DNA of 64,000 bases from Acinetobacter sp. WU_MDCI_Axc73 (GTDB lineage Bacteria > Pseudomonadota > Gammaproteobacteria > Pseudomonadales > Moraxellaceae). This document shows, one piece after another, positions 56,532 to 64,000 of this stretch. The stretch lies in assembly GCF_025562455.1 (NCBI RefSeq), contig NZ_JAHPRO010000006.1:99578-163577 (forward strand), read 5' to 3'. The position numbers and the translations under genes were made by a program. The notes under the pieces were generated by a model. That model was not told where the DNA came from. It ran no database searches and was given only the letters and a program-made list of their open reading frames with translations. Position 1 is the first letter of the stretch, and every line of letters begins with the position of its first letter.

Positions 56532-59500
56532 ATGAATGCAATTATTCATACCCTCTCTGTGATTCGTGGTGATCAACGACCAGAGTTTATTCGAACTGAA
56601 GTGCTTTCAGACATTTTAGACCATACAGCAAAGCAATATCCGAACCATATTGCCTTGATTGATCATGATCGAAAGATCAGTTATGCCGAATTACAACAAC
56701 AAGTGGATCAAATTGCACAGCAGTTGATCCAGCGTGGTGTCAAAGCTGGTGATCGCGTGGGGCTATGGTTACCACGTGGTGCAGATTTACTCATCGCACA
56801 AGCGGGGATATGTAAAGCAGGTGCTGCATGGCTACCTTTTGATATGGATGTTCCTGTTGATCGTATTCAGGTCTGTCTGGATGATGCTCAAGCCGTTGGG
56901 ATTGTCACCAGTCAGGAATGGGTGGGTTTACTTGCACAACTGCAACAAACCGTATGGACTGCGGATGAACTGAATCAGCCAACGCAACAACCCATGATTC
57001 AGCAACGCGCTGCACTGGATGATGCGGCTTATATCATTTATACCTCTGGTTCAACAGGCAAACCGAAAGGGATTGTGATTGAGCAGCGCAATATTTGTCA
57101 CTTTCTGCGTTCAGAAAATTCAGTTTTGGGCGTACGTCACGAAGATAAAGTTTATCAGGGCTTTTCTGTCGCCTTCGATATGTCCTTTGAAGAAGTCTGG
57201 ATTTCTTATTTGGTCGGTGCCACGATCTGGATTGCTCCCAAAGATCTGGTGACTGATCCTGAGCGTCTATGTAAAACCCTTCAACAGGAAAATATTACAG
57301 TTTTACATGCAGTACCCACTTTACTGGCACTATTTCCAGAAGATGTGCCGAATTTAAGAATCATTAATCTGGGTGGTGAAATGTGTCCCGAGGCTTTGGT
57401 GGCACGTTGGGATTTACCACATCATCAGATTTTTAATACCTATGGCCCGACAGAAACGACCGTAACGTCTAGCTTGGCACGTGTCTACGCCAATGAGCCT
57501 GTGACGATTGGTGTCCCCTTACCGAATTACGGTATGTTGGTTCTAAATGATCAGCTTGAGCTATTAGCACAGGGTGAAGTCGGTGAGCTTTGTGTGTTTG
57601 GCCCAAGCGTCGGACGAGAATATTTAGGCCGTCCAGAACTCACGGCTGAAAAATTCATTGATAATCAATGGGCACAAAACGAGCATGAACTTAAACTGTA
57701 TCGTACAGGCGATCTGGCACGACTTGATGAAAATGGTCAAATCCAGTGTTTGGGGCGTGCGGATGATCAGGTCAAGATTCGAGGTTTTCGTGTCGAACTG
57801 GGTGAAATTGAAGCAGCACTGTGTGATTTAAATGGAATCGGTACAGCGGCTGTGGTGTTGCGACGTGATGACGAAATGGATCAATTGGTCGCGTTTATCG
57901 TGCTTGATCAAGAGGCTAAAAGCCAGATTCAGGTGAAAGATATTCGGACATATTTAAAGTCCAGATTGCCAGCTTATATGGTTCCTAACCGTTTTGAAAT
58001 TGTTGAGCAAGTTCCACGGTTGTTGTCTGGAAAAATTGACCGAAATGCATTGCGTAAAATTGAGTTGACGACTTCTGTGGATAAAGAAGTTTCAGACGAA
58101 CCGCAAAATGAAGCGGAAGGTATTTTATTCTCTATTTTACAGAAATTATTTCCCAATCAGGCGATTCGCCTGAGTGCCGACTTCTTTGATGATTTGGGTG
58201 GACATTCACTTTTGGCTGCTGTACTGACTTCTGAGCTACGTGAATATCCTGAATATGCGCAAATCACTATTCAAAATATCTACCAAAATCGTAAAGTTGG
58301 TGCAATTAGCCAATTTATGTTGGCTCAGACCAAGCAACAGCAAATGCGTAAAGTGAATAGCTATGAGGTCAATAGTCTGCATCGTATGCTTTGTGGTGTG
58401 GCACAGCTTCTAGTCATCCCTGTATTGATTGCTCTTACCATTTTACAATGGCTTGCTCCATTTTTTAGTTATCACTATTTTACTGGTAGTCCGAGGGATA
58501 GTATTCCCCATGCAATTGCGATTTCATTGGGTGTATATGTACTGAGTATGATTGCGAGTTTTGTGCTTTCAATTGTGGGGAATCGCTTATTGCTAAGTGG
58601 TGTTAAAGCGGGTGAATATCCACTTTGGAGCAGAACTTATTTTAGATGGTGGCTGGCAGACCGTTTGACTAATATTGCTCCTGTTTATTTATTGGCGGGT
58701 TCAAGTCTAAATCGTCTGTATTTACGTGCTTTGGGCGCTAAAATTGGTCAGAACGTCCATATCGGTTCGGTTTTTATCCGTATGCCGGCCTTGTTGCAAA
58801 TCGATGATGGTGTCAGTGTCGGTTCACATGTCAATCTGGAAAATGCCAAAGTCGAACAGGGTCATCTGGTTTTAGGTCGCATACATTTAAAACAGGAAAG
58901 CTATGTAGGGTCTTATAGTGTTCTGGAAGAAAATACCTGTCTTGAAGATTATGCCCATTTAAAAGCTTTATCGGCATTGCCAAATGGTCAAACTATTCCT
59001 GCACATGAAATCTGGGATGGCGCACCTGCAAAATATCATAGTCAGGTTGAGCTTGAACGTTTATTGCCGCGTGAAAAAGTAAGTACTGTACGTAAAATGT
59101 GGGAAGCCACTTACTATGCCGTGAGTGCGATACTGATATCCTGTTTATTTTTCATCCCAATTTTTCCTAATTTTATTTTGGTCGATTGGCTCGATGTAAA
59201 ATATTTTAGTGGCTGGGCAAGCAGCAATAGTGTGATTACTGCCTTGCATTATTTCTTGCTTGCAATTCCTGCCAGCGTACTGATGATTATTGCCACAGCA
59301 TTATTTGCCGCATTGGTGCGTAAAATCGTGTTGCCAAGTCTAAAAGTTGGAACCTATTCATTGCATAGTTCAACTTATTATCGTAAATGGTTTGCCACTC
59401 AGATTTTGGAAACCAGTTTGCAAACTTTACATGGATTGTTTGCCACTGTTTATGCACCTGCATGGTTTCGTTTGTTGGGTGCCAAAGTTGGTAAAGACAG

Positions 59501-60521
59501 TGAAGTTTCAACTGCAACAGGTGTGATCCCTGAGTTATTAACATTGGGTGATGAAAGCTTTATTGCTGATGCGGTGATGTTAGGTGATGAAGAAATTACC
59601 CGTGGCTGGATGATTTTACAGCCGACCAACATTGGTCGCCGTAGTTTCGTGGGAAATAGTGCTTATATTGCTGATGGTACAGATTTACCTGATGGTGTAT
59701 TGATTGGCGTTCAATCAAAAATTCCAGAAAAAGATCAATTACAAAGTGGTGAAACATGGTTTGGTTCACCTGCATTGCGCCTGCCTGCACGTGAAACAGT
59801 TGAGAATTTTCCTGAACATTTGACCTTTAGACCTAGCATTGCACGACGGATGATGCGTGGTTTTATTGAAGGTTTGCGTATAGTTCTGCCTTCTGCGTTT
59901 GCAATTGGTGTTGGTTATATGATTGTTTTATCCGTAATTGATACGGTAGTCACAAAAGGTTGGCTCTATGGCTTACTGGCGTTAACTTTATCAGGTGTTG
60001 CTTATGGTATCGTCAGTTTCCTTCTCATCGTGGTCTTAAAATGGGCGTTGATTGGCCGTTATAAAACCCGTTCAACACCAATGTGGACGATGTTTGTCTG
60101 GGTGAGTGAAGGTATTACCAGTTTATATGAATCGATTGCCATTCAGAACTGTCTCAACTATGTACGTGGTACCCCATTTTTGCCAATGTTATTACGCTTA
60201 CTTGGAGTCAAAGTCGGAAAAAATGTGTATCTCGATACTGCTGATATCACGGAGTTCGATTGCGTGAGTATTGGAGATAACAGCGAACTGAATAGTTTTA
60301 GTGGTCCTCAAACACATTTATTTGAAGATCGAATCATGAAAATTGGCGAGGTAAAAATTGGCAGCCATGTCACAGTTCATTGTCGTAGTATCGTGCTTTA
60401 TAATGCTGAAGTTGCCGATCAAACGCTACTTGGGCCACTGACGTTAGTCATGAAAGGTGAAAAAATTCCAACGCAATCTGCTTGGATTGGTTCTCCTGCA
60501 CAACCATGGGTGGCTCGCTAA
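56532..60521 (+). CDS. Pls/PosA-type single-module NRPS with membrane acyltransferase-like tail
   Basis: 1329 residues. An adenylation domain (about 25-510; YTSGSTGKPKG at ~170, YGPTETTV, YRTGDLARL) activates an amino acid; a carrier domain has its phosphopantetheine serine at Ser559 (LGGHSLLA). From ~610 on there are groups of membrane helices alternating with left-handed beta-helix hexapeptide-repeat segments (about 740-835, 965-1080, 1220-1325), the layout of epsilon-poly-lysine synthetase, which ligates monomers without a condensation domain. In the binding pocket D235 and E239 (GrsA numbering) occur as in lysine-type codes, so a basic amino acid is likely. Confidence 0.85.
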   Translation: MNAIIHTLSVIRGDQRPEFIRTEVLSDILDHTAKQYPNHIALIDHDRKISYAELQQQVDQIAQQLIQRGVKAGDRVGLWLPRGADLLIAQAGICKAGAAWLPFDMDVPVDRIQVCLDDAQAVGIVTSQEWVGLLAQLQQTVWTADELNQPTQQPMIQQRAALDDAAYIIYTSGSTGKPKGIVIEQRNICHFLRSENSVLGVRHEDKVYQGFSVAFDMSFEEVWISYLVGATIWIAPKDLVTDPERLCKTLQQENITVLHAVPTLLALFPEDVPNLRIINLGGEMCPEALVARWDLPHHQIFNTYGPTETTVTSSLARVYANEPVTIGVPLPNYGMLVLNDQLELLAQGEVGELCVFGPSVGREYLGRPELTAEKFIDNQWAQNEHELKLYRTGDLARLDENGQIQCLGRADDQVKIRGFRVELGEIEAALCDLNGIGTAAVVLRRDDEMDQLVAFIVLDQEAKSQIQVKDIRTYLKSRLPAYMVPNRFEIVEQVPRLLSGKIDRNALRKIELTTSVDKEVSDEPQNEAEGILFSILQKLFPNQAIRLSADFFDDLGGHSLLAAVLTSELREYPEYAQITIQNIYQNRKVGAISQFMLAQTKQQQMRKVNSYEVNSLHRMLCGVAQLLVIPVLIALTILQWLAPFFSYHYFTGSPRDSIPHAIAISLGVYVLSMIASFVLSIVGNRLLLSGVKAGEYPLWSRTYFRWWLADRLTNIAPVYLLAGSSLNRLYLRALGAKIGQNVHIGSVFIRMPALLQIDDGVSVGSHVNLENAKVEQGHLVLGRIHLKQESYVGSYSVLEENTCLEDYAHLKALSALPNGQTIPAHEIWDGAPAKYHSQVELERLLPREKVSTVRKMWEATYYAVSAILISCLFFIPIFPNFILVDWLDVKYFSGWASSNSVITALHYFLLAIPASVLMIIATALFAALVRKIVLPSLKVGTYSLHSSTYYRKWFATQILETSLQTLHGLFATVYAPAWFRLLGAKVGKDSEVSTATGVIPELLTLGDESFIADAVMLGDEEITRGWMILQPTNIGRRSFVGNSAYIADGTDLPDGVLIGVQSKIPEKDQLQSGETWFGSPALRLPARETVENFPEHLTFRPSIARRMMRGFIEGLRIVLPSAFAIGVGYMIVLSVIDTVVTKGWLYGLLALTLSGVAYGIVSFLLIVVLKWALIGRYKTRSTPMWTMFVWVSEGITSLYESIAIQNCLNYVRGTPFLPMLLRLLGVKVGKNVYLDTADITEFDCVSIGDNSELNSFSGPQTHLFEDRIMKIGEVKIGSHVTVHCRSIVLYNAEVADQTLLGPLTLVMKGEKIPTQSAWIGSPAQPWVAR

Positions 60522-60543
60522 TACTCTGGTCTGAATTGCAGTA

Positions 60544-60572
60544 AAAAATGGGCGAGTTAATCGCCCATTTTT
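60544..60572. terminator. Bidirectional terminator between the NRPS gene and hisA
   Basis: Perfect 12-bp stem (60544-60555 with 60561-60572), loop GTTAA, with A and T runs at the stem ends for both directions. Confidence 0.85.
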
Positions 60573-60587
60573 ATTTTCACTCTTTTT

Positions 60588-61319
60588 TTACAGCGCTTGT
60601 TCATCCAATAAAAGCTGCGCTTCACGTAAGCTCAATGTACCTTCATAAATCGCACGGCCCGTGATCGCACCCAAAATACCAGACTGACCTTTGAGTAAAC
60701 GGACATCTTCAAGATTGGTCACACCACCAGAAGCAATCACAGGAAGCCCTGAATATTGAGCCAAATTCACAGTTTGCTCAACATTGACCCCTTGCATCAT
60801 GCCATCACGGGCAATATCGGTATATACAATGCTAGATACGCCCGCATCGGCAAAACGTTTGGCCAAATCAGTGGCTTTGACATCCGTAACATTAGCCCAG
60901 CCGTCTGTTGCCACAAAACCATCTTTTGCATCGATCCCGACAATAATATGACCACCAAACTGTTTACAAGCGTCTTCTACAAACTGAGGATCTTGAACGG
61001 CTTTGGTTCCAATAATGACAAAAGATACGCCAGCATCGAGATAATGCTCGATGGTTTCAAGGGAGCGAATACCACCGCCAATCTGAATCGGTAGTTCAGG
61101 TTGTGCTTTGGCAATCGCTTCGACCACAGGTTTATGAATCGGTGTACCCGCAAAAGCGCCGTTTAAATCAACCAAATGCAAACGACGCGCGCCTTCATTG
61201 ACCCAATGTTGAGCAGTCGCGACTGGATCATCTGAAAAAACCGTATCATCTTCCATACGGCCTTGTTTTAAACGGACACACTTACCATCTTTCAGGTCAA
61301 TTGCAGGGATGATCAGCAT
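60588..61319 (-). CDS. hisA: ProFAR isomerase HisA
   Basis: A 243-residue (beta-alpha)8 isomerase of histidine synthesis. [13 protein letters not shown] carries the catalytic Asp8, [13 protein letters not shown] the second (Asp ~130) and IQIGGGIRS and ASGGVTN the phosphate-binding loops. AAGGAG seven bases before ATG 61319 fixes the start; the frame extends upstream without homology. Confidence 0.96.
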   Translation of the reverse strand: MLIIPAIDLKDGKCVRLKQGRMEDDTVFSDDPVATAQHWVNEGARRLHLVDLNGAFAGTPIHKPVVEAIAKAQPELPIQIGGGIRSLETIEHYLDAGVSFVIIGTKAVQDPQFVEDACKQFGGHIIVGIDAKDGFVATDGWANVTDVKATDLAKRFADAGVSSIVYTDIARDGMMQGVNVEQTVNLAQYSGLPVIASGGVTNLEDVRLLKGQSGILGAITGRAIYEGTLSLREAQLLLDEQAL

Positions 61320-61470
61320 GCTTTCGCTCCTTGCTTCATCTGGGAAAATAAAAAATCGCCTCATCTTAGCAAACTCTATCGCAATTGCTAAGTCAACAGA
61401 ATGAAGATTTCGTTTTAATCTGGAAGATTTTGCTTGGAGGGGAGCTGTTGTGCTATTGCAGATAACTTTT

Positions 61471-61968
61471 CTAGGCAGGAATGAGCAGAATACTTAAAAG
61501 CCCAATCATCAGACTCAATGGAACAAGAATAATATAAATCCAGCCAAATAATCGTTCCCACTTACAGGTATGGCGTGTTGGACCAAAATCGTTGAGACGC
61601 GCATTGCCTTTGGCACAGAGTAAATAGACCATAAACAAAATATTGATGGGCGGGACAATATAAAGTAAAGATAACCAGCCACTTTGATTACAATCATGTA
61701 AGCGGCGAATCATAAAAATAAAATGATAATAAACAAAAATAGCAGTTAGAGTGCCGATAGAGCAAATCATAAACAGGATGGTTTGATTTGAATAGCTGCT
61801 TTGTTTTTCGCTCATTTGAACCATACCAAAACTAATGGTACTACAGGCGATTAGAAAAAAAATGCCTCCCAGTAAACTCCACGCTGCAAATGATAAACGA
61901 CCAAAACGACCCTCGGGGCGTAATGGTGAATCATTGGCAAGGGAAGTCCCCTGAACTGAAGAGCGCAT
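61471..61968 (-). CDS. DUF805 family membrane protein
   Basis: A 165-residue protein with four predicted helices. [14 protein letters not shown] near the N-terminus and [19 protein letters not shown] in the centre are diagnostic for DUF805. AGGGAA upstream supports ATG 61968 rather than a longer frame from 62082. It sits between hisH and hisA on the same strand; a role in histidine synthesis is not suggested by its family. Confidence 0.82.
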   Translation of the reverse strand: MRSSVQGTSLANDSPLRPEGRFGRLSFAAWSLLGGIFFLIACSTISFGMVQMSEKQSSYSNQTILFMICSIGTLTAIFVYYHFIFMIRRLHDCNQSGWLSLLYIVPPINILFMVYLLCAKGNARLNDFGPTRHTCKWERLFGWIYIILVPLSLMIGLLSILLIPA

Positions 61969-62130
61969 CTTATTTTCCCTGAAACGTTCGACTATTTTGA
62001 ATAAGACAAATTTGAGATCAAGTCTAAAGTATAAAAGGAAAATGAAAGATAAATTGTAATATTTATATTTTTTGTGATGCATTTAAAAGATCAAATCAGT
62101 TTTGACTTGATCTAATATCAGAACGTTGCT

Positions 62131-62748
62131 TTAAATTTTCCATTCCACAAAGTTTTTTAACAGCTGTAAGCCTGCTGTATGACTTTTTTCAGGATGAAAT
62201 TGGGTTGCAAACAAGTTGTCTTGATGAATGGCGGTACAAAAGGGCAGTCCATAATCACAGGTTGCGGCAATTAATTCACTTTGCTGCGGTTCAACATAAT
62301 AACTATGCACAAAATAAAAACGTGCATCCTGCTCGATATTCTTCCACATGGGATGAGATGGATCGGCTTGATGAACTTGATTCCAACCCATATGAGGTAC
62401 TTTTAAACCTTCGATTTCAGGAAAATGCTTGACCTGACCTGCAAATATTCCAAGCGCGTCAGTTCCGCCATTTTCTTCAGAACGTTGCATAAGCGCTTGC
62501 ATACCGACACAAATGGCTAAAACAGGCTTATTAAAAGCAGCTTGGCGCACGACTTCATCAATTCCAGCCTCATGCATACCTTGCATACAATCCCGCATTG
62601 CGCCAACACCAGGAAAAACAATTTTATCTGCTTGCGCAATCAATTTAGGGTCGTTGGTCACATCGACCGTTGCTCCCACATGCTCGAGTGCTTTGGCTGC
62701 CGAATGAAGATTTCCCATGCCATAATCAAGTAAAGCAACACGAGTCAT
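62131..62748 (-). CDS. hisH: Imidazole glycerol phosphate synthase subunit HisH
   Basis: A 205-residue class I glutamine amidotransferase that feeds ammonia to HisF. The nucleophile is in [13 protein letters not shown] (Cys ~81), and the His-Glu pair in [14 protein letters not shown]. The start codon overlaps the hisB stop (TAATG), so the two are translationally coupled. Confidence 0.97.
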   Translation of the reverse strand: MTRVALLDYGMGNLHSAAKALEHVGATVDVTNDPKLIAQADKIVFPGVGAMRDCMQGMHEAGIDEVVRQAAFNKPVLAICVGMQALMQRSEENGGTDALGIFAGQVKHFPEIEGLKVPHMGWNQVHQADPSHPMWKNIEQDARFYFVHSYYVEPQQSELIAATCDYGLPFCTAIHQDNLFATQFHPEKSHTAGLQLLKNFVEWKI

Positions 62749-63341
62749 TACAAACTCCCTTTGGTGGAAGCGATGGTTCCTGAGGCACGTGGATCAACTT
62801 CACAGGCCATACGAAGGGCGCGAGCAAATGCTTTAAACACACTTTCGATCTGATGATGGCTGTTTTTACCTTTGAGATTATCAATATGTAAAGTCATCAA
62901 CGCATGATTGACAAATCCCTGAAAAAACTCAGAAAATAAATCGACGTCAAAACTTCCAATGCGTGCGCGCGTAAATGGAATATCCATAAATAAACCTGGA
63001 CGGCCAGATAAATCCACCACGACACGAGAAAGTGATTCATCTAAAGGCGCATAGAAATGACCATAACGGCGCAAACCTTTTTTATCAGCTAATGCCTGTG
63101 CAAATGCTTGACCCAGCGTAATTCCGCAATCTTCAACGGTATGGTGATCATCAATTTCAAGATCGCCATCACAATGAATATCAATATCAAATAAACCATG
63201 ACGCTTGATTTGATCAATCATATGGTCTAAAAATGGAACTCCAGTGTTCAGTGTACCCTGACCAGACCCATCAAGATTCAAACGAACCCTGATTTTGGTC
63301 TCATTGGTATTTCTTACCACTTCACTGATACGCTCTGTCAT
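62748..63341 (-). CDS. hisB: Imidazoleglycerol-phosphate dehydratase HisB
   Basis: A 197-residue monofunctional dehydratase of histidine synthesis (no fused phosphatase as in E. coli). Manganese-binding histidine motifs are present: [19 protein letters not shown] and, in the second repeat, NHALMTLH and [13 protein letters not shown] nine bases upstream supports ATG 63341 over an in-frame TTG at 63356. Confidence 0.96.
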   Translation of the reverse strand: MTERISEVVRNTNETKIRVRLNLDGSGQGTLNTGVPFLDHMIDQIKRHGLFDIDIHCDGDLEIDDHHTVEDCGITLGQAFAQALADKKGLRRYGHFYAPLDESLSRVVVDLSGRPGLFMDIPFTRARIGSFDVDLFSEFFQGFVNHALMTLHIDNLKGKNSHHQIESVFKAFARALRMACEVDPRASGTIASTKGSL

Positions 63342-63437
63342 GGACACGTTCCTCAAAAAACGTTAAAAATGATGAATATAAAGCTCAATTCGCTGTGACA
63401 AAGTGACAGCACACAAATTGCTCAGGAGGGTTAATCC

Positions 63438-63827
63438 ATGCCTATAACCGTACATGCTTATACTTCACTTGAAAACGAAGAAATGCGCAGCCAGCTTGAG
63501 CGACTGTATGACACAAGTCCTGAATTTGGCGATGGGCAAGATGCGGTCGAGCAGCTAGAACAAAATCTGGCGCAGTATACCACAGTCTATACCGCTGAAT
63601 TTAATACCAAGATTATAGGTGCAATCTGGTGTACAGGACAAGGTGAAAGCAAGATTCTGGAATATATTGTTGTACATCCTGCCAATCGAGGGAGAGGAGT
63701 CGCGGAACGTCTGGTCAGTGAAGTCTGCCGTATGGAAGAAGACAAAGGGGTTAAATTTTTTGAACCAGGTTGTGGGGCGATTCATCGTTGCCTGGCGCAT
63801 ATTGGTAAATTATCGGTTCAGGGATAA
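63438..63827 (+). CDS. PanZ-like GNAT protein (acetyl-CoA sensor)
   Basis: A 129-residue GNAT-fold protein with the coenzyme A loop HPANRGRGVAERL. Overall size and the ILEYIVVHP strand fit the PanM/PanZ group, which in enterobacteria promotes maturation and feedback control of aspartate decarboxylase PanD. A generic acetyltransferase cannot be excluded. AGGAGG lies upstream of ATG 63438. Divergent from hisB. Confidence 0.65.
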   Translation: MPITVHAYTSLENEEMRSQLERLYDTSPEFGDGQDAVEQLEQNLAQYTTVYTAEFNTKIIGAIWCTGQGESKILEYIVVHPANRGRGVAERLVSEVCRMEEDKGVKFFEPGCGAIHRCLAHIGKLSVQG

Positions 63828-63927
63828 TTTTTTTTGCGAAAATACTGCTGTAAATTTAAACGTTCAGGCAAAAAATGCAGGCTGTATCTTGACTGAGGCG
63901 ATCGAACATTGTTTAATACGCCACATC

Positions 63928-64000
63928 GGCGCGATAGCTCAGTCGGTAGAGCAACGGATTGAAAATCCGTGTGTCGGCAGTTCGATCCTGCCTCACGCCA
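63928..64000 (+). tRNA. tRNA-Phe (anticodon GAA)
   Basis: A 73-base cloverleaf with anticodon loop TTGAAAA (GAA), T loop TTCGATC and discriminator A as the last base of the window, so any encoded CCA lies outside. The acceptor strands GGCGCGA and TCACGCC have one C-A mismatch at pair 5-68. Confidence 0.93.

Overview
The window looks like an Acinetobacter chromosome. It is AT-rich, and the gene families and their order fit that genus: a uvrA / YajR-type MFS / ssb neighbourhood, hisB-hisH-hisA with hisF elsewhere, an orphan homoserine kinase of the APH fold, and a Pls/PosA-type single-module NRPS. This assignment is inferred from gene content; no database was searched.

Layout. Positions 1-21263 are mostly housekeeping and catabolic genes: the 3' end of hemN, a ModE-like regulator, pirin, an amine-oxidase-like flavoprotein with a methyltransferase, tRNA-Thr, glyoxalase, uvrA, several small membrane proteins, tenA, a DUF475 membrane protein, a YajR-like MFS transporter and ssb. 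They end with a MocR-controlled catabolic cluster (NTF2-like protein, FAD oxidase, amino-acid permease, EamA exporter). Positions about 21400-40860 form a genomic island inserted at the 3' end of tRNA-Ser(GGA). It is bounded by an imperfect direct repeat (21937-21958 and 40853-40875) and carries a complete P4-type integrase at its tRNA end. Just outside the left repeat lies a truncated second integrase, the remains of an older element that used the same site. Positions 40857-64000 return to the chromosome: tRNA-Ser, kup, a nuclease, aqpZ, an AraC regulator, hisF, thrB, a CSD-DUF1294 protein, a putrescine-type permease/oxidase pair, a split ABC exporter, the NRPS, hisA/hisH/hisB, a PanZ-like protein and tRNA-Phe.

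The island holds a Fic protein, two paralogous YagK/YfjJ (inovirus Gp2-like) proteins of which one has lost the catalytic-looking HxH pair, an AlpA-type regulator, a four-gene lipoprotein/membrane-protein operon, an unknown two-gene unit with a coiled-coil and a membrane partner, a DUF932 / YqaJ / RDF-like module, and a tight operon encoding a C5-cytosine methyltransferase, a PLD-fold restriction nuclease and a Z1-domain ATPase.

The most unusual signals are three. (1) In 28395-28725 a promoter, two copies of a target sequence, a GC-rich hairpin and an antisense segment complementary to both copies lie in one minus-strand leader; the second copy contains the Shine-Dalgarno of a 21-codon ORF. 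This is the layout of the P1/P4 'C4' antisense-RNA immunity system, here placed ahead of a lipoprotein operon. (2) At 50848-51023 a strictly 22-bp-periodic, alternating A/B AT-rich array abuts an orphan IS630-type helix-turn-helix gene. (3) Paired CCCCCA half-sites recur at both island ends and at the relic integrase and look like integrase arm sites.
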